DNA of 64,000 nucleotides from Planctomycetota bacterium (lineage in GTDB: Bacteria; Planctomycetota; UBA1135; GCA-002686595), in the NCBI GenBank assembly GCA_012960475.1, contig DUBE01000055.1, positions 3,462 to 67,461 on the forward strand. Direction: 5' to 3'. This document shows positions 25,520 through 34,324 of the stretch, one piece after another; position 1 is the stretch's first letter; every line of letters begins with the position of its first letter. A program made the position numbers and the translations under genes. The notes beneath the pieces were generated by a model that was not told the DNA's origin, ran no database searches, and worked only from the letters and a program-made list of their open reading frames with translations.

Positions 25520-27919
25520 ATGACCCAAGTCAACTCCTCGTCGATCCGACGTGACTTCCTGATCCTCGCTCTGGCGGCGGCGGCGACACTCCTTTGGGAG
25601 GTGTTGGTCACGCGCATTTGTGCCCTGCGTCTGGCCTTTCACTACGGCTTCCTGATCGTGTCCAACGGCCTGCTGGGTCTGGGCGCAGCCGGGTCCCTGT
25701 TGTTTGCTCTGCGCGCTCGTATTCAAGGCCGCGAGGAATTGTGGCTGCGGAGGTTTCTTTGGCTGTCGGCCCTCTCCCTGCCATTGGCCTACCTGTGGAT
25801 GGTGCGCTTTCCCATAGATCCAGACGTGCGCTTCGGGACCATGGGCGCGGCCCTGCCGTTCCTGTTCTACAACCTGGGCGCGGCCCTGCCCTTTGCCACC
25901 GGCGGCTTGGTGATTGGGCTGTTGTTGGTTCGGCATGGGGCGCGCATTCACAAGGCCTATTGCGCGGATCTCCTGGGCGCGGCCGTGGGGGCCTTGAGTT
26001 GTCCCCTGCTCTTGTGGTGGGTGGGTGCGGGGGGTGCTGGTTGTGTCGCGGCGGCGATTCTCTTTGGGGCTTTGGTGGTCGCCTATGGACCGCATTCAAT
26101 TGCTCAGGTGATTCGCGGCCGGGCATTGGTTCCTTGGTTGGGTTTTTTGGGGTTGGTGATTCTGACCCCCAGCGCCGAGCGTTTGCTGCCGATTCCCTCG
26201 TCCAACGAGGTCCGTCTGGCGCGCGGCCAGGAGGTTCGCCTGGGAGAGAAGAAGGTTTACTCGCGCTGGAGCGCCCTCTCTCGGGTGGATGTTTATCGGG
26301 TGGAGCCTGAAGAGCGCAGCATGTTCATGCCCGGGCGCAAGGTGACCGGGTACCCCGAGGAGCAGTTGTTCATCGCCCAGGATTCCTCTTCGGGCACCTT
26401 CATGCACGACTACAGCGGCAGCCCCGATGGTCGTGCGAATCTGAGCCGCAGTCTCTATTCCCTGGGCACAACCGTGTTGGGAGCCAAGAGCGTGTTCATC
26501 ATCGGTGCCGGGGGTGGTTGCGATTTGTGGGGGGCGCTGGAGGGGGGCGCCACGCGCATCAAAGCGGTGGAACTCAACCGTCAGATTGTCGATTTGCACG
26601 AGAGCGTCTTTTCGGGGTATTCAAGAGACCTCTTGAAGGAGCCGGGAGTCGAACTCGTGCATGCGGAGGGTCGCGCGGCCCTGATCCGGGAAGAGGAGCG
26701 GTTTGACCTGCTGCAGATGTCCGGCATCGACACCTGGACCGCTCTGGCATCCGGGGCCTACATGTTGGCGGAGAACTTCCTCTACACCAGCGACGCGGTG
26801 CGCGACATGTTCGCCGTCCTGAATCCAGGTGGCAGCGTGCAGTTGACGCGCCTGTCGGGGGATGTGGAAGTGTTGCGTTTGCTTGGCACTGTGCACGACG
26901 CCTGGCAAGAGGTCGGCAGCGGGTCCTTTGAGGACTGCGTGGCGGTGGTCCACGCGGCGGATTTTGCTGCGATCCTCTGCCGACGGGAACCTTTCACCCG
27001 TGGGCAGCTGGATCGTCTGCTGGTCTATCTCGCCGATGCGGGTATGGACGCTTCCTATTTTCCAGGTCAGCGCGTTGGTGGCCTGGTGGAGGAACTGGTG
27101 CTTGCTCCGGACAAGCCAGCTTTCCAGGCCAGCGCTCCCGCTCGAATTGATCCCGTGGGGGACGACCGGCCCTTCTTCTTTCATTTCACGCGTTTCACCG
27201 ACTGGGCTTCTGCCAGGGAACTGATCGATGCGCCCGCCTCCCAGGTTCAGGGCAACCCGCTCTTCATGCTTATCCAGCTGGGCTTTGCACTTGTGATGTC
27301 GGCCCTGCTGTTGGGATTGCCTTTACTCGGCAAGAAACGAGCCAGCGGAGGTCCACGTCTCGCCGTGCTGGGCTATTTTCTCAGCCTCGGGCTAGGCTTC
27401 ATTTTCATCGAGGTCACCCTGATGCAGGAACTGGTGCTGATCGTCGGTCATCCGGTTTTTTCCATCGCTATAACCTTGACCGCGATCCTGATCGCCACGG
27501 GCGTCGGCAGTTTGATCAGCGGACGCTGGTTCTGTCATGCCCGGGCCCCCTTCTGGCTGGTGCCCGCCGCGTTGCTCTTGCTTGTTGTTGCCTGGAATGA
27601 AATGGGCCCCGAGATCGTGCGTTTCGCTGGTCACTTGCCAAGCAGCTTGCGTTTGATGATGGGTGGCCTTGTGGTTGTGCCCTTTGGCCTCATCTTGGGC
27701 ATTCCCTTTTCCCACGGTATTGCCTTGCTGCACAAGAGCGGCCCGGACCTTGTCCCATGGGCGTGGGCGGTCAACGCTGCGGGCACGGTGCTTGGAGCGA
27801 TCATCGCCGCGATCGCTTCCATGGAATTGGGCTTCTCCAATGTGTTGCTTGCCGGTGCCGCTTGTTACCTGCTGGCCCTTGTGGCTCAACAGGGTCTGGC
27901 TCGGAACCCAGGTCCCTAA
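25520..27919 (+). CDS. Polytopic membrane protein with spermidine-synthase-like domain
   Basis: The 799-residue protein has three parts: about six transmembrane helices at 10-220, a soluble SpeE-like SAM-fold domain at about 320-460 (FIIGAGGGCDLWGAL with the Gly-rich loop, AVELNRQIVDLHESVF, AEGRAAL, LQMSGIDTWTALASGAYML), and about six further helices at 575-795. This is the layout of membrane-embedded spermidine-synthase-like proteins common in Planctomycetes and related phyla, whose true reaction is not established; the polyamine-specific DG..E motif is not obvious. It starts 9 nt after the MORN lipoprotein gene, making a three-gene unit with the M14 peptidase. Its stop overlaps the convergent SPFH gene stop by 3 nt. 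Confidence 0.85.
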   Translation: MTQVNSSSIRRDFLILALAAAATLLWEVLVTRICALRLAFHYGFLIVSNGLLGLGAAGSLLFALRARIQGREELWLRRFLWLSALSLPLAYLWMVRFPIDPDVRFGTMGAALPFLFYNLGAALPFATGGLVIGLLLVRHGARIHKAYCADLLGAAVGALSCPLLLWWVGAGGAGCVAAAILFGALVVAYGPHSIAQVIRGRALVPWLGFLGLVILTPSAERLLPIPSSNEVRLARGQEVRLGEKKVYSRWSALSRVDVYRVEPEERSMFMPGRKVTGYPEEQLFIAQDSSSGTFMHDYSGSPDGRANLSRSLYSLGTTVLGAKSVFIIGAGGGCDLWGALEGGATRIKAVELNRQIVDLHESVFSGYSRDLLKEPGVELVHAEGRAALIREEERFDLLQMSGIDTWTALASGAYMLAENFLYTSDAVRDMFAVLNPGGSVQLTRLSGDVEVLRLLGTVHDAWQEVGSGSFEDCVAVVHAADFAAILCRREPFTRGQLDRLLVYLADAGMDASYFPGQRVGGLVEELVLAPDKPAFQASAPARIDPVGDDRPFFFHFTRFTDWASARELIDAPASQVQGNPLFMLIQLGFALVMSALLLGLPLLGKKRASGGPRLAVLGYFLSLGLGFIFIEVTLMQELVLIVGHPVFSIAITLTAILIATGVGSLISGRWFCHARAPFWLVPAALLLLVVAWNEMGPEIVRFAGHLPSSLRLMMGGLVVVPFGLILGIPFSHGIALLHKSGPDLVPWAWAVNAAGTVLGAIIAAIASMELGFSNVLLAGAACYLLALVAQQGLARNPGP

Positions 27920-28725
27920 CGCAGTCGCTGCTTCTGCTTGACCGGCAGGCGCGAGCGCAGGTGCCATTCCGCTCGGCGCACCTGGGCTGGGGACCAGCCT
28001 CGCTTGCGTAGCACTTTGCGAATGCGGTTGACCCGTCGACGGGCGAAGGCCATGCGTTGCAGGGCGCGGGTGCGGCGCACTGGCATTTGCCTGGTGCCAA
28101 CCAAGGCAGTGGCCAGGCTGGCGCTGCCGGTGATGGTTGTGAGTTGGGTGAGGGCGCCCTGGCGTTCTCGGGTGACCTCATCCAATTGTGTGATGCGGAT
28201 GCTTTGTGCGCTGGGTGCGATGGAGGGGAAGCCTGCGTGTTCCACTTGCACTCCCCATTGGGAGAGCCGTTTTTGCAAGGATTCGTGCAGTTCCTGGTTC
28301 AGGTGGTCTGTGTTACGGATCTGATCGCGTCTGGCCACTCGTAGGACCTCTTGGACCGAAAGACCGAGCATTTGCAGCATGGCCTTCTCGAGTTGGTCCA
28401 CTTGGATCAGGGCTTTTCTGATGTCGACCACCCGGTAGACCATGTTGGCATCGGCCTGATAGACAAGTCCTTCCTGGGTGGTCACCCGTTGGGCGGGCAG
28501 GTCGAGGGTCCGTGCCCGCGAGGGCAGCATGCGCATGGTCTGAACGAAGGGCACAAAGAAATGAAGTCCGGGCCCCAAGCGGTTGCTGGCCCGGCCGAAG
28601 GTAAAACGCAGCCCTTCGTGGCCCGAGTCGATCGTGCGGAACATGGCGCGCACGACTGCCGACAGGGATACCAACAGGATGACGACCAGGTCGTCGCCAA
28701 GTTCCAGGAAGAGGTCTTTGATCAT
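27916..28725 (-). CDS. SPFH/Band 7 domain protein (second of tandem pair)
   Basis: The 269-residue protein has an N-terminal membrane segment (LVVILLVSLSAVVRAMF) followed by the Band 7/SPFH domain (IDSGHEGLRFTFGRASNRLGPGLHFFVPFVQTM, LDLPAQRVTTQEGLVYQADANMVYRVVD, LQMLGLSVQEVLRVARRDQ). Such proteins (stomatin, HflK/C type) form membrane-associated oligomers that organise proteases or lipid domains. The tail after about 200 is very basic (RRTRALQRMAFARRRVNRIRKVLRKRG), which is unusual and may bind phospholipid or RNA. It is 27 nt downstream of the paralogous SPFH gene, in one operon. Confidence 0.87.
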   Translation of the reverse strand: MIKDLFLELGDDLVVILLVSLSAVVRAMFRTIDSGHEGLRFTFGRASNRLGPGLHFFVPFVQTMRMLPSRARTLDLPAQRVTTQEGLVYQADANMVYRVVDIRKALIQVDQLEKAMLQMLGLSVQEVLRVARRDQIRNTDHLNQELHESLQKRLSQWGVQVEHAGFPSIAPSAQSIRITQLDEVTRERQGALTQLTTITGSASLATALVGTRQMPVRRTRALQRMAFARRRVNRIRKVLRKRGWSPAQVRRAEWHLRSRLPVKQKQRLR

Positions 28726-28752
28726 CGCGCCTGGCCCCTGAAGCCACGAGGA

Positions 28753-29532
28753 CTACACCCCATCTGGTTCTTGGGCTTCGGGGTCTTGCGGGTTCTCGTC
28801 CTGCAGTTTGCGCTGGGCTTGTCGGTGGGCTCGGTCGGCTTCGTCCTCTTCCAATTCCGCTTCGAGGGTTTCTATCAAGAGATCTTCCCCGGGGTCGCCC
28901 GGCCGATTTGTGGGCAGGTGCTCGTCCGGGTGCACGCTGATTACCGCGCCGGCGATCAGGGCCACCGCGGATTCTTCGGAGAGTCCATCCGAGCGCAGGC
29001 TGCCAAAGAGGGTCTGCTTTTCTCGGGCCAGCATTTCCAGCTGGGTGATTTCAAGGGTGGTGGGGGAGGGCGAGATGTTCGAGAAGCCCAGCTCCAAGAT
29101 GCGTACGCCCCATTGATCCTCCATACCCTTCAACTCGCTCTGGATCTGTTTGCACATTCCGTCCACATCCGTGACCGTATGGCGGTTCCGGCGCGAGATC
29201 ACGCGCTGCACCGCCATCACCACCCTGTTCTGCAAGCCTGTCACCAGATCATCCACCTCGATGATCGCCTTGCGCAGGTTGACCACCTGATAGAGCACCT
29301 TGCAATCCACCTCGTAGATCAGGTTGTCGTCCAACTGAATGACTTGGGGTTCCAGGTCGAGGGTGGTGTGTTTGGTCTCTTCTACTTTGAAGACCTGCAA
29401 GAGCGGCACCTTGAAGTGGATGCCGGGGCCGACCACTGCCTGGGCGCGGCCCAGGGTGAAACGAAGGGCGTGCTGGCCGTCATAGACGATTACGAAGAGG
29501 CCGGTCAGGGCGCCAAAAATGTCGAGGGACAT
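28753..29532 (-). CDS. SPFH/Band 7 domain protein (first of tandem pair)
   Basis: From ATG 29532 the protein has 259 residues. It matches the neighbouring Band 7 protein over the domain core (DGQHALRFTLGRAQAVVGPGIHFKVPLLQVF, LDLEPQVIQLDDNLIYEVDCKVLYQVVN, LQNRVVMAVQRVISRRN), so the pair are paralogues that may form hetero-oligomers like HflK/HflC. There is only a weak N-terminal hydrophobic stretch (FGALTGLFVIVY). The C-terminal about 45 residues are strongly acidic (LEAELEEDEADRAHRQAQRK), in contrast to the basic tail of the partner; opposite charges suggest the tails interact. No protease gene is adjacent. Confidence 0.87.
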   Translation of the reverse strand: MSLDIFGALTGLFVIVYDGQHALRFTLGRAQAVVGPGIHFKVPLLQVFKVEETKHTTLDLEPQVIQLDDNLIYEVDCKVLYQVVNLRKAIIEVDDLVTGLQNRVVMAVQRVISRRNRHTVTDVDGMCKQIQSELKGMEDQWGVRILELGFSNISPSPTTLEITQLEMLAREKQTLFGSLRSDGLSEESAVALIAGAVISVHPDEHLPTNRPGDPGEDLLIETLEAELEEDEADRAHRQAQRKLQDENPQDPEAQEPDGV

Positions 29533-29677
29533 GGGGTTTGCTGCTGGGGTGTGCTGGGGGCCGCAAGGAGGGCCTGACAAAAGTAATGGATCAGCCCACG
29601 CCTGGCGCAGGTGGGGCCCAGTCTATCCCAAGCGGCCCCATCTGTTCCCAGCGGTTCCCCCAGCACCATCGGATCGC

Positions 29678-29683
29678 TACCCT
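29678..29683 (+). promoter_or_regulatory. -10-like TACCCT, 7 nt before HMG-CoA reductase start
   Basis: TACCCT fits TANNNT and ends 7 nt before the ATG at 29691. No Shine-Dalgarno is visible. Confidence 0.35.
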
Positions 29684-29690
29684 TGGTCCC

Positions 29691-30896
29691 ATGGCTGGCC
29701 AATCATCTGCCGCGGGGTTGCCCCGCATTCCGCGCGAGCGTCCCAACGACTTCAACGTAGAAATCGTCGAACGGCGGCGAGCCTTGTGCGAGGGCGTGGC
29801 CAAGGCCAAATTAGTTCACCTGGGGGGAGCCCCCGTGCCTCTGGAAACGGCCCAGGGCAACGTGGAAAACCTGATTGGCTATGCTCAGGTGCCCGTGGGC
29901 ATCGCCGGGCCCTTGGTTTTGGACGGGGAGACCGGCCGCCGCGAGGTCTATGTGCCCTTTGCGACCAATGAGGGTGCCTTGGTGGCGAGCTATTCCCGGG
30001 GCATGCGGCTGCTCAACGCGGGGGGGGTGACCCGTGCGCGAGTGGTGGCGGAAGGGCTCTCCCAACACCCCATGCTGACCTACAAGAACCTGGCGGCGGC
30101 TAGCGCTGCGCGGGATGTGGCCCTCAAGGAGACCGAGCGCTACAAGGTCTTGGCCCAAGAGCACACGAGTCATGGTGCCTTGTTACGAGTGGAACCGGAA
30201 CTTCTCGGTCGACGGTTGATCCTGCGGCTGGTATTTGAAACGGGTGACGCCATCGGTATCAACATGGCTGCTGAGGCCACGGAACGCATCAGCGCGGACC
30301 TGGCCAGCATGACCTCGGCATTGGAGCGATTTGTGCACGGTCAGGATGTGGAGAAACGCGCCAACGCTCGGGCCCAACAGGAAGGCCGCGGCCGGTCGGT
30401 GATCGCCGAGGGGGTGGTCCCTCGTGATGTGCTACTGGAAGCAGCGCGCGCCACGCCCGAACAAATGGTGCGTATTGCACGCAGCTACGCGGTGGGTTTT
30501 GCCCAACTGGGAACCCAGAACTGGTTGGTGCAGGCGGCTAACGGTCTGGCGGGGGTCATGCTGGCCTGCGGCCAGGACATGGCCTATCTGACAGAGAGTG
30601 CTACTGGTCAGCTGGACCTTGATCTGACCAGCGAGGGAGACCTCTACGCCTCGGTCAGCATGCCCTCCCTGATTCTGGGCACCGTGGGCGGCGGCAGTCA
30701 AAAGGGCACCGCTTTGGAGTGCTTGGAGTTGCTCGGGTGCAGTGGGGATGGGGGGGCACGGCCCTTTGCGGAGATTCTGGGGGCCACGATCCTGGCTGGG
30801 GACATTTCCCTCTTGGCGGCTTTTTGTTCCCATGAATTCATCGCTGCTCACGAGCAGCTTGGGCGCAATCGACCCACGGGATCGAGTTCGGTATGA
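29691..30896 (+). CDS. Hydroxymethylglutaryl-CoA reductase
   Basis: HMG-CoA reductase converts HMG-CoA to mevalonate with NAD(P)H. The 401-residue protein shows the class I (archaeal/eukaryote-like) signatures: ENLIGYAQVPVGIAGPL, the catalytic Glu in ATNEGALVAS, ETGDAIGINM, the Asp in ACGQDMAYL, GTVGGGSQKG, and a C-terminal His in IAAHEQLGRNR. The catalytic Lys appears in EKRANARAQQEGRGRSV, aligned to the DKKPA...EGRGKSV block, where the first residue is Glu instead of Asp. Most planctomycetes are thought to use the MEP route, so this gene hints at a mevalonate pathway or a non-isoprenoid use. No other mevalonate gene is in the window. The stop overlaps the next start (ATGA). Confidence 0.9.
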   Translation: MAGQSSAAGLPRIPRERPNDFNVEIVERRRALCEGVAKAKLVHLGGAPVPLETAQGNVENLIGYAQVPVGIAGPLVLDGETGRREVYVPFATNEGALVASYSRGMRLLNAGGVTRARVVAEGLSQHPMLTYKNLAAASAARDVALKETERYKVLAQEHTSHGALLRVEPELLGRRLILRLVFETGDAIGINMAAEATERISADLASMTSALERFVHGQDVEKRANARAQQEGRGRSVIAEGVVPRDVLLEAARATPEQMVRIARSYAVGFAQLGTQNWLVQAANGLAGVMLACGQDMAYLTESATGQLDLDLTSEGDLYASVSMPSLILGTVGGGSQKGTALECLELLGCSGDGGARPFAEILGATILAGDISLLAAFCSHEFIAAHEQLGRNRPTGSSSV

Positions 30897-31915
30897 GTTC
30901 CAAGGCCAAGGCCAAACGAGACCGCAAGAAAGGCAAGACCAAACCCAGCGAGCCCCCCAAGATGTCAGCACCGGCTTTGCGCAGCCTGCTGTTTGGTGGG
31001 GATCAGTCCCTTGAGTCCTGGGGCCTGATCTCCTTTGTGCTGCTGGGTCTGACTCTGGCGGTTTGGGGAGTTCTCGCCGCCCGTCCCGGCGGTGCCTTGC
31101 CGATCTGGCTGTATTCACAAGGGCGCTTTTTCTTGGTACCAGTAGCTCTGGGCGTTGCCGCCTGGGCTCTGGTCACTGTGTTGCGGCGCAAGCCGGTGAT
31201 CCAGCACAAGCGCCTTTGGCCCCTGGTGGCCTTGGCGGGGACTATCGGGTTGGCACCTTTTCCTGTGCCCTATCCCGCTCCGCGTGAGCGCGCTCCGAGT
31301 CACGCAAGGGTCCGGTTTCCCCTGCAGGGGTCCTGGCGGGTGCGTTGGGCTGGTGAGGGAGTTGAGAACAATCCGCTGGTGCTTGAACCTGCCCGGCGTT
31401 TTGGCCTGGTGTTGGTGCGCGAGGAAGAGGGTTCGATGCTCCTACCCGGCACCGATCCCGCCCGACCTGCTGCTCCCCAAGACCATTTGGGCTTTGGTTT
31501 GCCGGTTCTGTCCCCTGTGGACGGAATCATCGCTGGATTGACCGAGTCCCTGCCCGATGATTTTGAACGCCGGGCTCCCATGTTGGGCAACTATGTGGTC
31601 ATCAAGGTGGCCGCTGGGGAGTACTTCTGGTTGTCAGGCCTCAAGCGTGATTCGGTGCTGCCCGAGACGGGGGATCGGATCGTGGCAGGGGACCCTTTGG
31701 CTTCCATTGGGGCCTCCGCTGCTCGCAGACCAACCGCTGAGCCCCATCTGGCTCTCTTCATGGCCAGTTCCCCGGACCCCAGCCTGGCGGAGGGGATTCC
31801 CTGGCAACTGGAGGCCTGGAACCAAGGGGGCCGCCAAAAGGGCCCTGGCATGCCCCAGGGCGGGGTCGACTGGAATGGAAGCCCCCGCGGGCCGCTGATT
31901 CGGCCAGTGGAGTGA
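30893..31915 (+). CDS. Membrane protein with degenerate M23/LytM-like domain
   Basis: The 340-residue protein is translationally coupled to the HMG-CoA reductase gene. It begins with a Lys-rich cytoplasmic stretch (KAKAKRDRKKGKTKP), then about three transmembrane helices (residues 45-125: ISFVLLGLTLAVWGVLAA, FFLVPVALGVAAWALVTVL, WPLVALAGTIGLAP). The C-terminal half has the beta-rich M23 peptidase pattern: LPVLSPVDGIIAGL, MLGNYVVIKVAAGEYFWLSGL, VLPETGDRIVAGDPLASIG, EPHLALFM. Of the zinc ligands only the His in EPHL is visible, so peptidase activity is doubtful. A cell-wall or lipid-linked binding role is possible. The odd partnership with HMG-CoA reductase is notable. Confidence 0.7.
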   Translation: MSSKAKAKRDRKKGKTKPSEPPKMSAPALRSLLFGGDQSLESWGLISFVLLGLTLAVWGVLAARPGGALPIWLYSQGRFFLVPVALGVAAWALVTVLRRKPVIQHKRLWPLVALAGTIGLAPFPVPYPAPRERAPSHARVRFPLQGSWRVRWAGEGVENNPLVLEPARRFGLVLVREEEGSMLLPGTDPARPAAPQDHLGFGLPVLSPVDGIIAGLTESLPDDFERRAPMLGNYVVIKVAAGEYFWLSGLKRDSVLPETGDRIVAGDPLASIGASAARRPTAEPHLALFMASSPDPSLAEGIPWQLEAWNQGGRQKGPGMPQGGVDWNGSPRGPLIRPVE

Positions 31916-31956
31916 CTTCGGAACGCGCAGGAAAGGGAATCATGCACCCCGGGGGG

Positions 31957-31984
31957 TTGACGGGGCTCGCGATCCTCCTATTCT
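31957..31984 (+). promoter_or_regulatory. Candidate sigma-70-type promoter for EF-G
   Basis: TTGACG (31957-31962) and TATTCT (31979-31984) are separated by 16 nt, matching the -35 and -10 consensus at five and four of six positions. The predicted transcript would have a leader of about 140 nt before the EF-G start at 32133. The leader shows no recognised riboswitch. Confidence 0.45.
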
Positions 31985-32132
31985 GGTTGCCTTGAAAATA
32001 CCGTGGGGAAAGCATTTGATGCCCCTGTAGGTACCAGGCATTGGCCTGATTTCCGCCGGTTCTGCTCCCCAGAGGGTTGAACCTGCATTTGTTCCCCATC
32101 CCGACGCTGCCCGATGCGAGGCAGAGCCAGCC

Positions 32133-34235
32133 ATGACCGCCACCCTCAAGAGCGAGTCCCCCCGCGTTACCAAGATCAAGACCAGAGGCCCCGAGCATCA
32201 CCGCAACATCGGGATCATGGCGCACATCGACGCAGGCAAGACTACCGTCACCGAACGGGTGCTCTACCTGACCCAGAAGATTCACAAGACCGGCGAAGTC
32301 CACGACGGCGCCGCGACCATGGATTATCTGGAAGAGGAACAAAAGCGGGGTATCACTATCCAGTCCGCCGCGACCTCCTGCGAGTGGCTTGGGCATTCGG
32401 TCAACATCATTGACACCCCCGGTCACGTGGACTTCACCATCGAAGTCGAACGCTCCCTGCGCGTACTCGATGGCGCAGTCGCTGTTTTTGACGCCAAGAA
32501 CGGTGTCGAGGCCCAGTCGGAGACCGTTTGGCGGCAGGCCGATCGTTACAAGGTGCCGCGCATCTGTTTCATCAACAAGATGGACAAGATCGGCGCGAAC
32601 TTTGAATTTGCCGTGGGCACAATCCGCGAACGTCTGGGGGCGCGCCCGGTTCCCATCCAGTTGCCCATTGGCACTGAGAAGGAGTACGAGGGCTTCGTGG
32701 ATCTCGTGCGCATGGTGTACATCAAGTTCGTGGAAGACACCAATGGGCGTGAATACATGGAGGGCCCGATTCCTGCCGAGCACCAAGAAGCGGCGGAGTT
32801 GGCACGTCATGAAATGGTTGAGATTGCCGCTGAGAGTGACGATGAGTTGCTGGACCTCTTCCTTGAGGACCAGGAGGTCCCCGAGGCCATGCTCATGCGT
32901 GCCCTGCGCGCAGCGACCCTGAACCTGCAGGCTTGCCCCGTTCTGGCGGGATCCGCCCTCAAGAACAAGGGCGTACGTTTCGTACTGGATGCAGTGATTG
33001 ACTACTTGCCATCCCCAGTGGAGATTCCCCCGGTGCAAGGCACCGTGCCCCACAAGACCGATGTAATCACCCGTAGCTCGGATCTCAGCGAACCCGTCTC
33101 GATGATGGCTTTCAAGACCATCGCCCAGCCTACCGGTGACCTGACCTTTGTGCGTGTCTACTCCGGCATCTTGAAGAAGGGCACGCGGTTGTTGAACCCG
33201 CGTACGGGCAAGACAGAGCGCATGGGCCGTATCGTGCGAATGAACGCCGAGAAGCAGGAGGCGCTTGAGTCCGTGCCCGCCGGTGATATCGCTGCAGTGG
33301 TGGGTCTCAAGAACACCATCACCGGGGACACCTTGTGCGATGAAGATTACCCCATCGCCCTGGCCAAAATGACCTTCCCCGAGCCGGTGATCTCCATGTC
33401 CATTGAGCCGGAGAAGAATCCGGACAGGGACAAGCTCTCAGAAATCCTCGGGCGCACCATGCGTGAGGACCCTTCTTTCCGGGCCCAAACCGTGGAGGAA
33501 ACCGGAGAGCTGGTGATCTCGGGTATGGGCGAGTTGCACTTGGAAGTGATCATCAATCGCATCCGTAACGACCACAATTGCAACGTGCGCACGGGTGCTC
33601 CCAAGGTGGCCTTCAAGCAGCGTATCAAGAAGGGCATTGAAACCGAGGCCCGCTACATCCGTCAGTCTGGCGGTTCTGGCGCCTTCGCCGTGGCCGTGCT
33701 GAAGATTGAGCATGATGCGGAAGTTGACGGCTTCGAGTTTGTTGACGCCATCAAGGGCGGCTCGGTCCCTCGGGAGTACATCCCGGCGGTAGGGGCAGGC
33801 CTGGCCAACTATCACGATGGCGGTGGCCGCAGCGGCATCCCCTTTGTCAACACCCGAGCCACCCTGATTGATGGCAAGGCCCATGATGTGGACTCTAGCG
33901 AGAAGGCCTTCGAGGCTGCAGGCGTTCTGGCCTATCGTCAGGCGTCCGCCAACAACACGGTGCTGCTTGAGCCCTATATGAAGGTCCAGGTGACCGTGCC
34001 CGAGGAGTTCCTGGGTTCGGTTGTAGGGGACTTGAACTCCCGCCGGGGCGAGATTTCTGAGGTAGACAGTCAGGCCGACTTGCGCGTGGTGCACGGCGCT
34101 GTGCCCATCGCTGAGATGTTTGCGTATTCCTCTGCCCTGCGAGGTGCCACTCAGGGCCGTGGCCAGTATTCAATGGAGTTCCTCGAGTACCGGGATGTGC
34201 CTGTGGGGATCGCCAAGAAGATTCTGGGCGAGTAG
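32133..34235 (+). CDS. fusA: Elongation factor G
   Basis: The 700-residue GTPase drives ribosomal translocation. All GTP-binding motifs are present: G1 [10 protein letters not shown]2 region [13 protein letters not shown]3 DTPGHVDF, G4 NKMD, G5 GSALKNKG. Domain III-V landmarks follow, including [10 protein letters not shown] in domain III/IV and the C-terminal [17 protein letters not shown]. The gene is outside the usual rpsL-rpsG-fusA-tuf operon: it follows the HMG-CoA reductase/M23-like pair and precedes a PQQ-propeller gene, so it may be one of several EF-G paralogues of the genome. It has no start-proximal TANNNT element; transcription may come from the promoter at 31957-31984. Confidence 0.95.
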   Translation: MTATLKSESPRVTKIKTRGPEHHRNIGIMAHIDAGKTTVTERVLYLTQKIHKTGEVHDGAATMDYLEEEQKRGITIQSAATSCEWLGHSVNIIDTPGHVDFTIEVERSLRVLDGAVAVFDAKNGVEAQSETVWRQADRYKVPRICFINKMDKIGANFEFAVGTIRERLGARPVPIQLPIGTEKEYEGFVDLVRMVYIKFVEDTNGREYMEGPIPAEHQEAAELARHEMVEIAAESDDELLDLFLEDQEVPEAMLMRALRAATLNLQACPVLAGSALKNKGVRFVLDAVIDYLPSPVEIPPVQGTVPHKTDVITRSSDLSEPVSMMAFKTIAQPTGDLTFVRVYSGILKKGTRLLNPRTGKTERMGRIVRMNAEKQEALESVPAGDIAAVVGLKNTITGDTLCDEDYPIALAKMTFPEPVISMSIEPEKNPDRDKLSEILGRTMREDPSFRAQTVEETGELVISGMGELHLEVIINRIRNDHNCNVRTGAPKVAFKQRIKKGIETEARYIRQSGGSGAFAVAVLKIEHDAEVDGFEFVDAIKGGSVPREYIPAVGAGLANYHDGGGRSGIPFVNTRATLIDGKAHDVDSSEKAFEAAGVLAYRQASANNTVLLEPYMKVQVTVPEEFLGSVVGDLNSRRGEISEVDSQADLRVVHGAVPIAEMFAYSSALRGATQGRGQYSMEFLEYRDVPVGIAKKILGE

Positions 34236-34272
34236 TTGGCAGCACTCACTCAATCGACCGTCTCAGAGGGCC

Positions 34273-34290
34273 CTCATGTTTTGGCATGAG
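34273..34290 (+). terminator. Small hairpin between EF-G and the propeller gene
   Basis: CTCATG and CATGAG form a perfect 6-bp stem with a TTTTGG loop, 38 nt after the EF-G stop. There is no T run after it, so it may be an mRNA 3'-end or processing hairpin rather than a strong intrinsic terminator. Confidence 0.35.
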
Positions 34291-34310
34291 AACTTGCTGG
34301 GGCGGGATGC

Positions 34311-34316
34311 TATCCT
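34311..34316 (+). promoter_or_regulatory. -10-like TATCCT, 8 nt before start codon
   Basis: TATCCT is followed by 8 nt and the ATG at 34325, supporting this start over the longer frame from 34286. Confidence 0.45.
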
Positions 34317-34324
34317 TGCAACAG

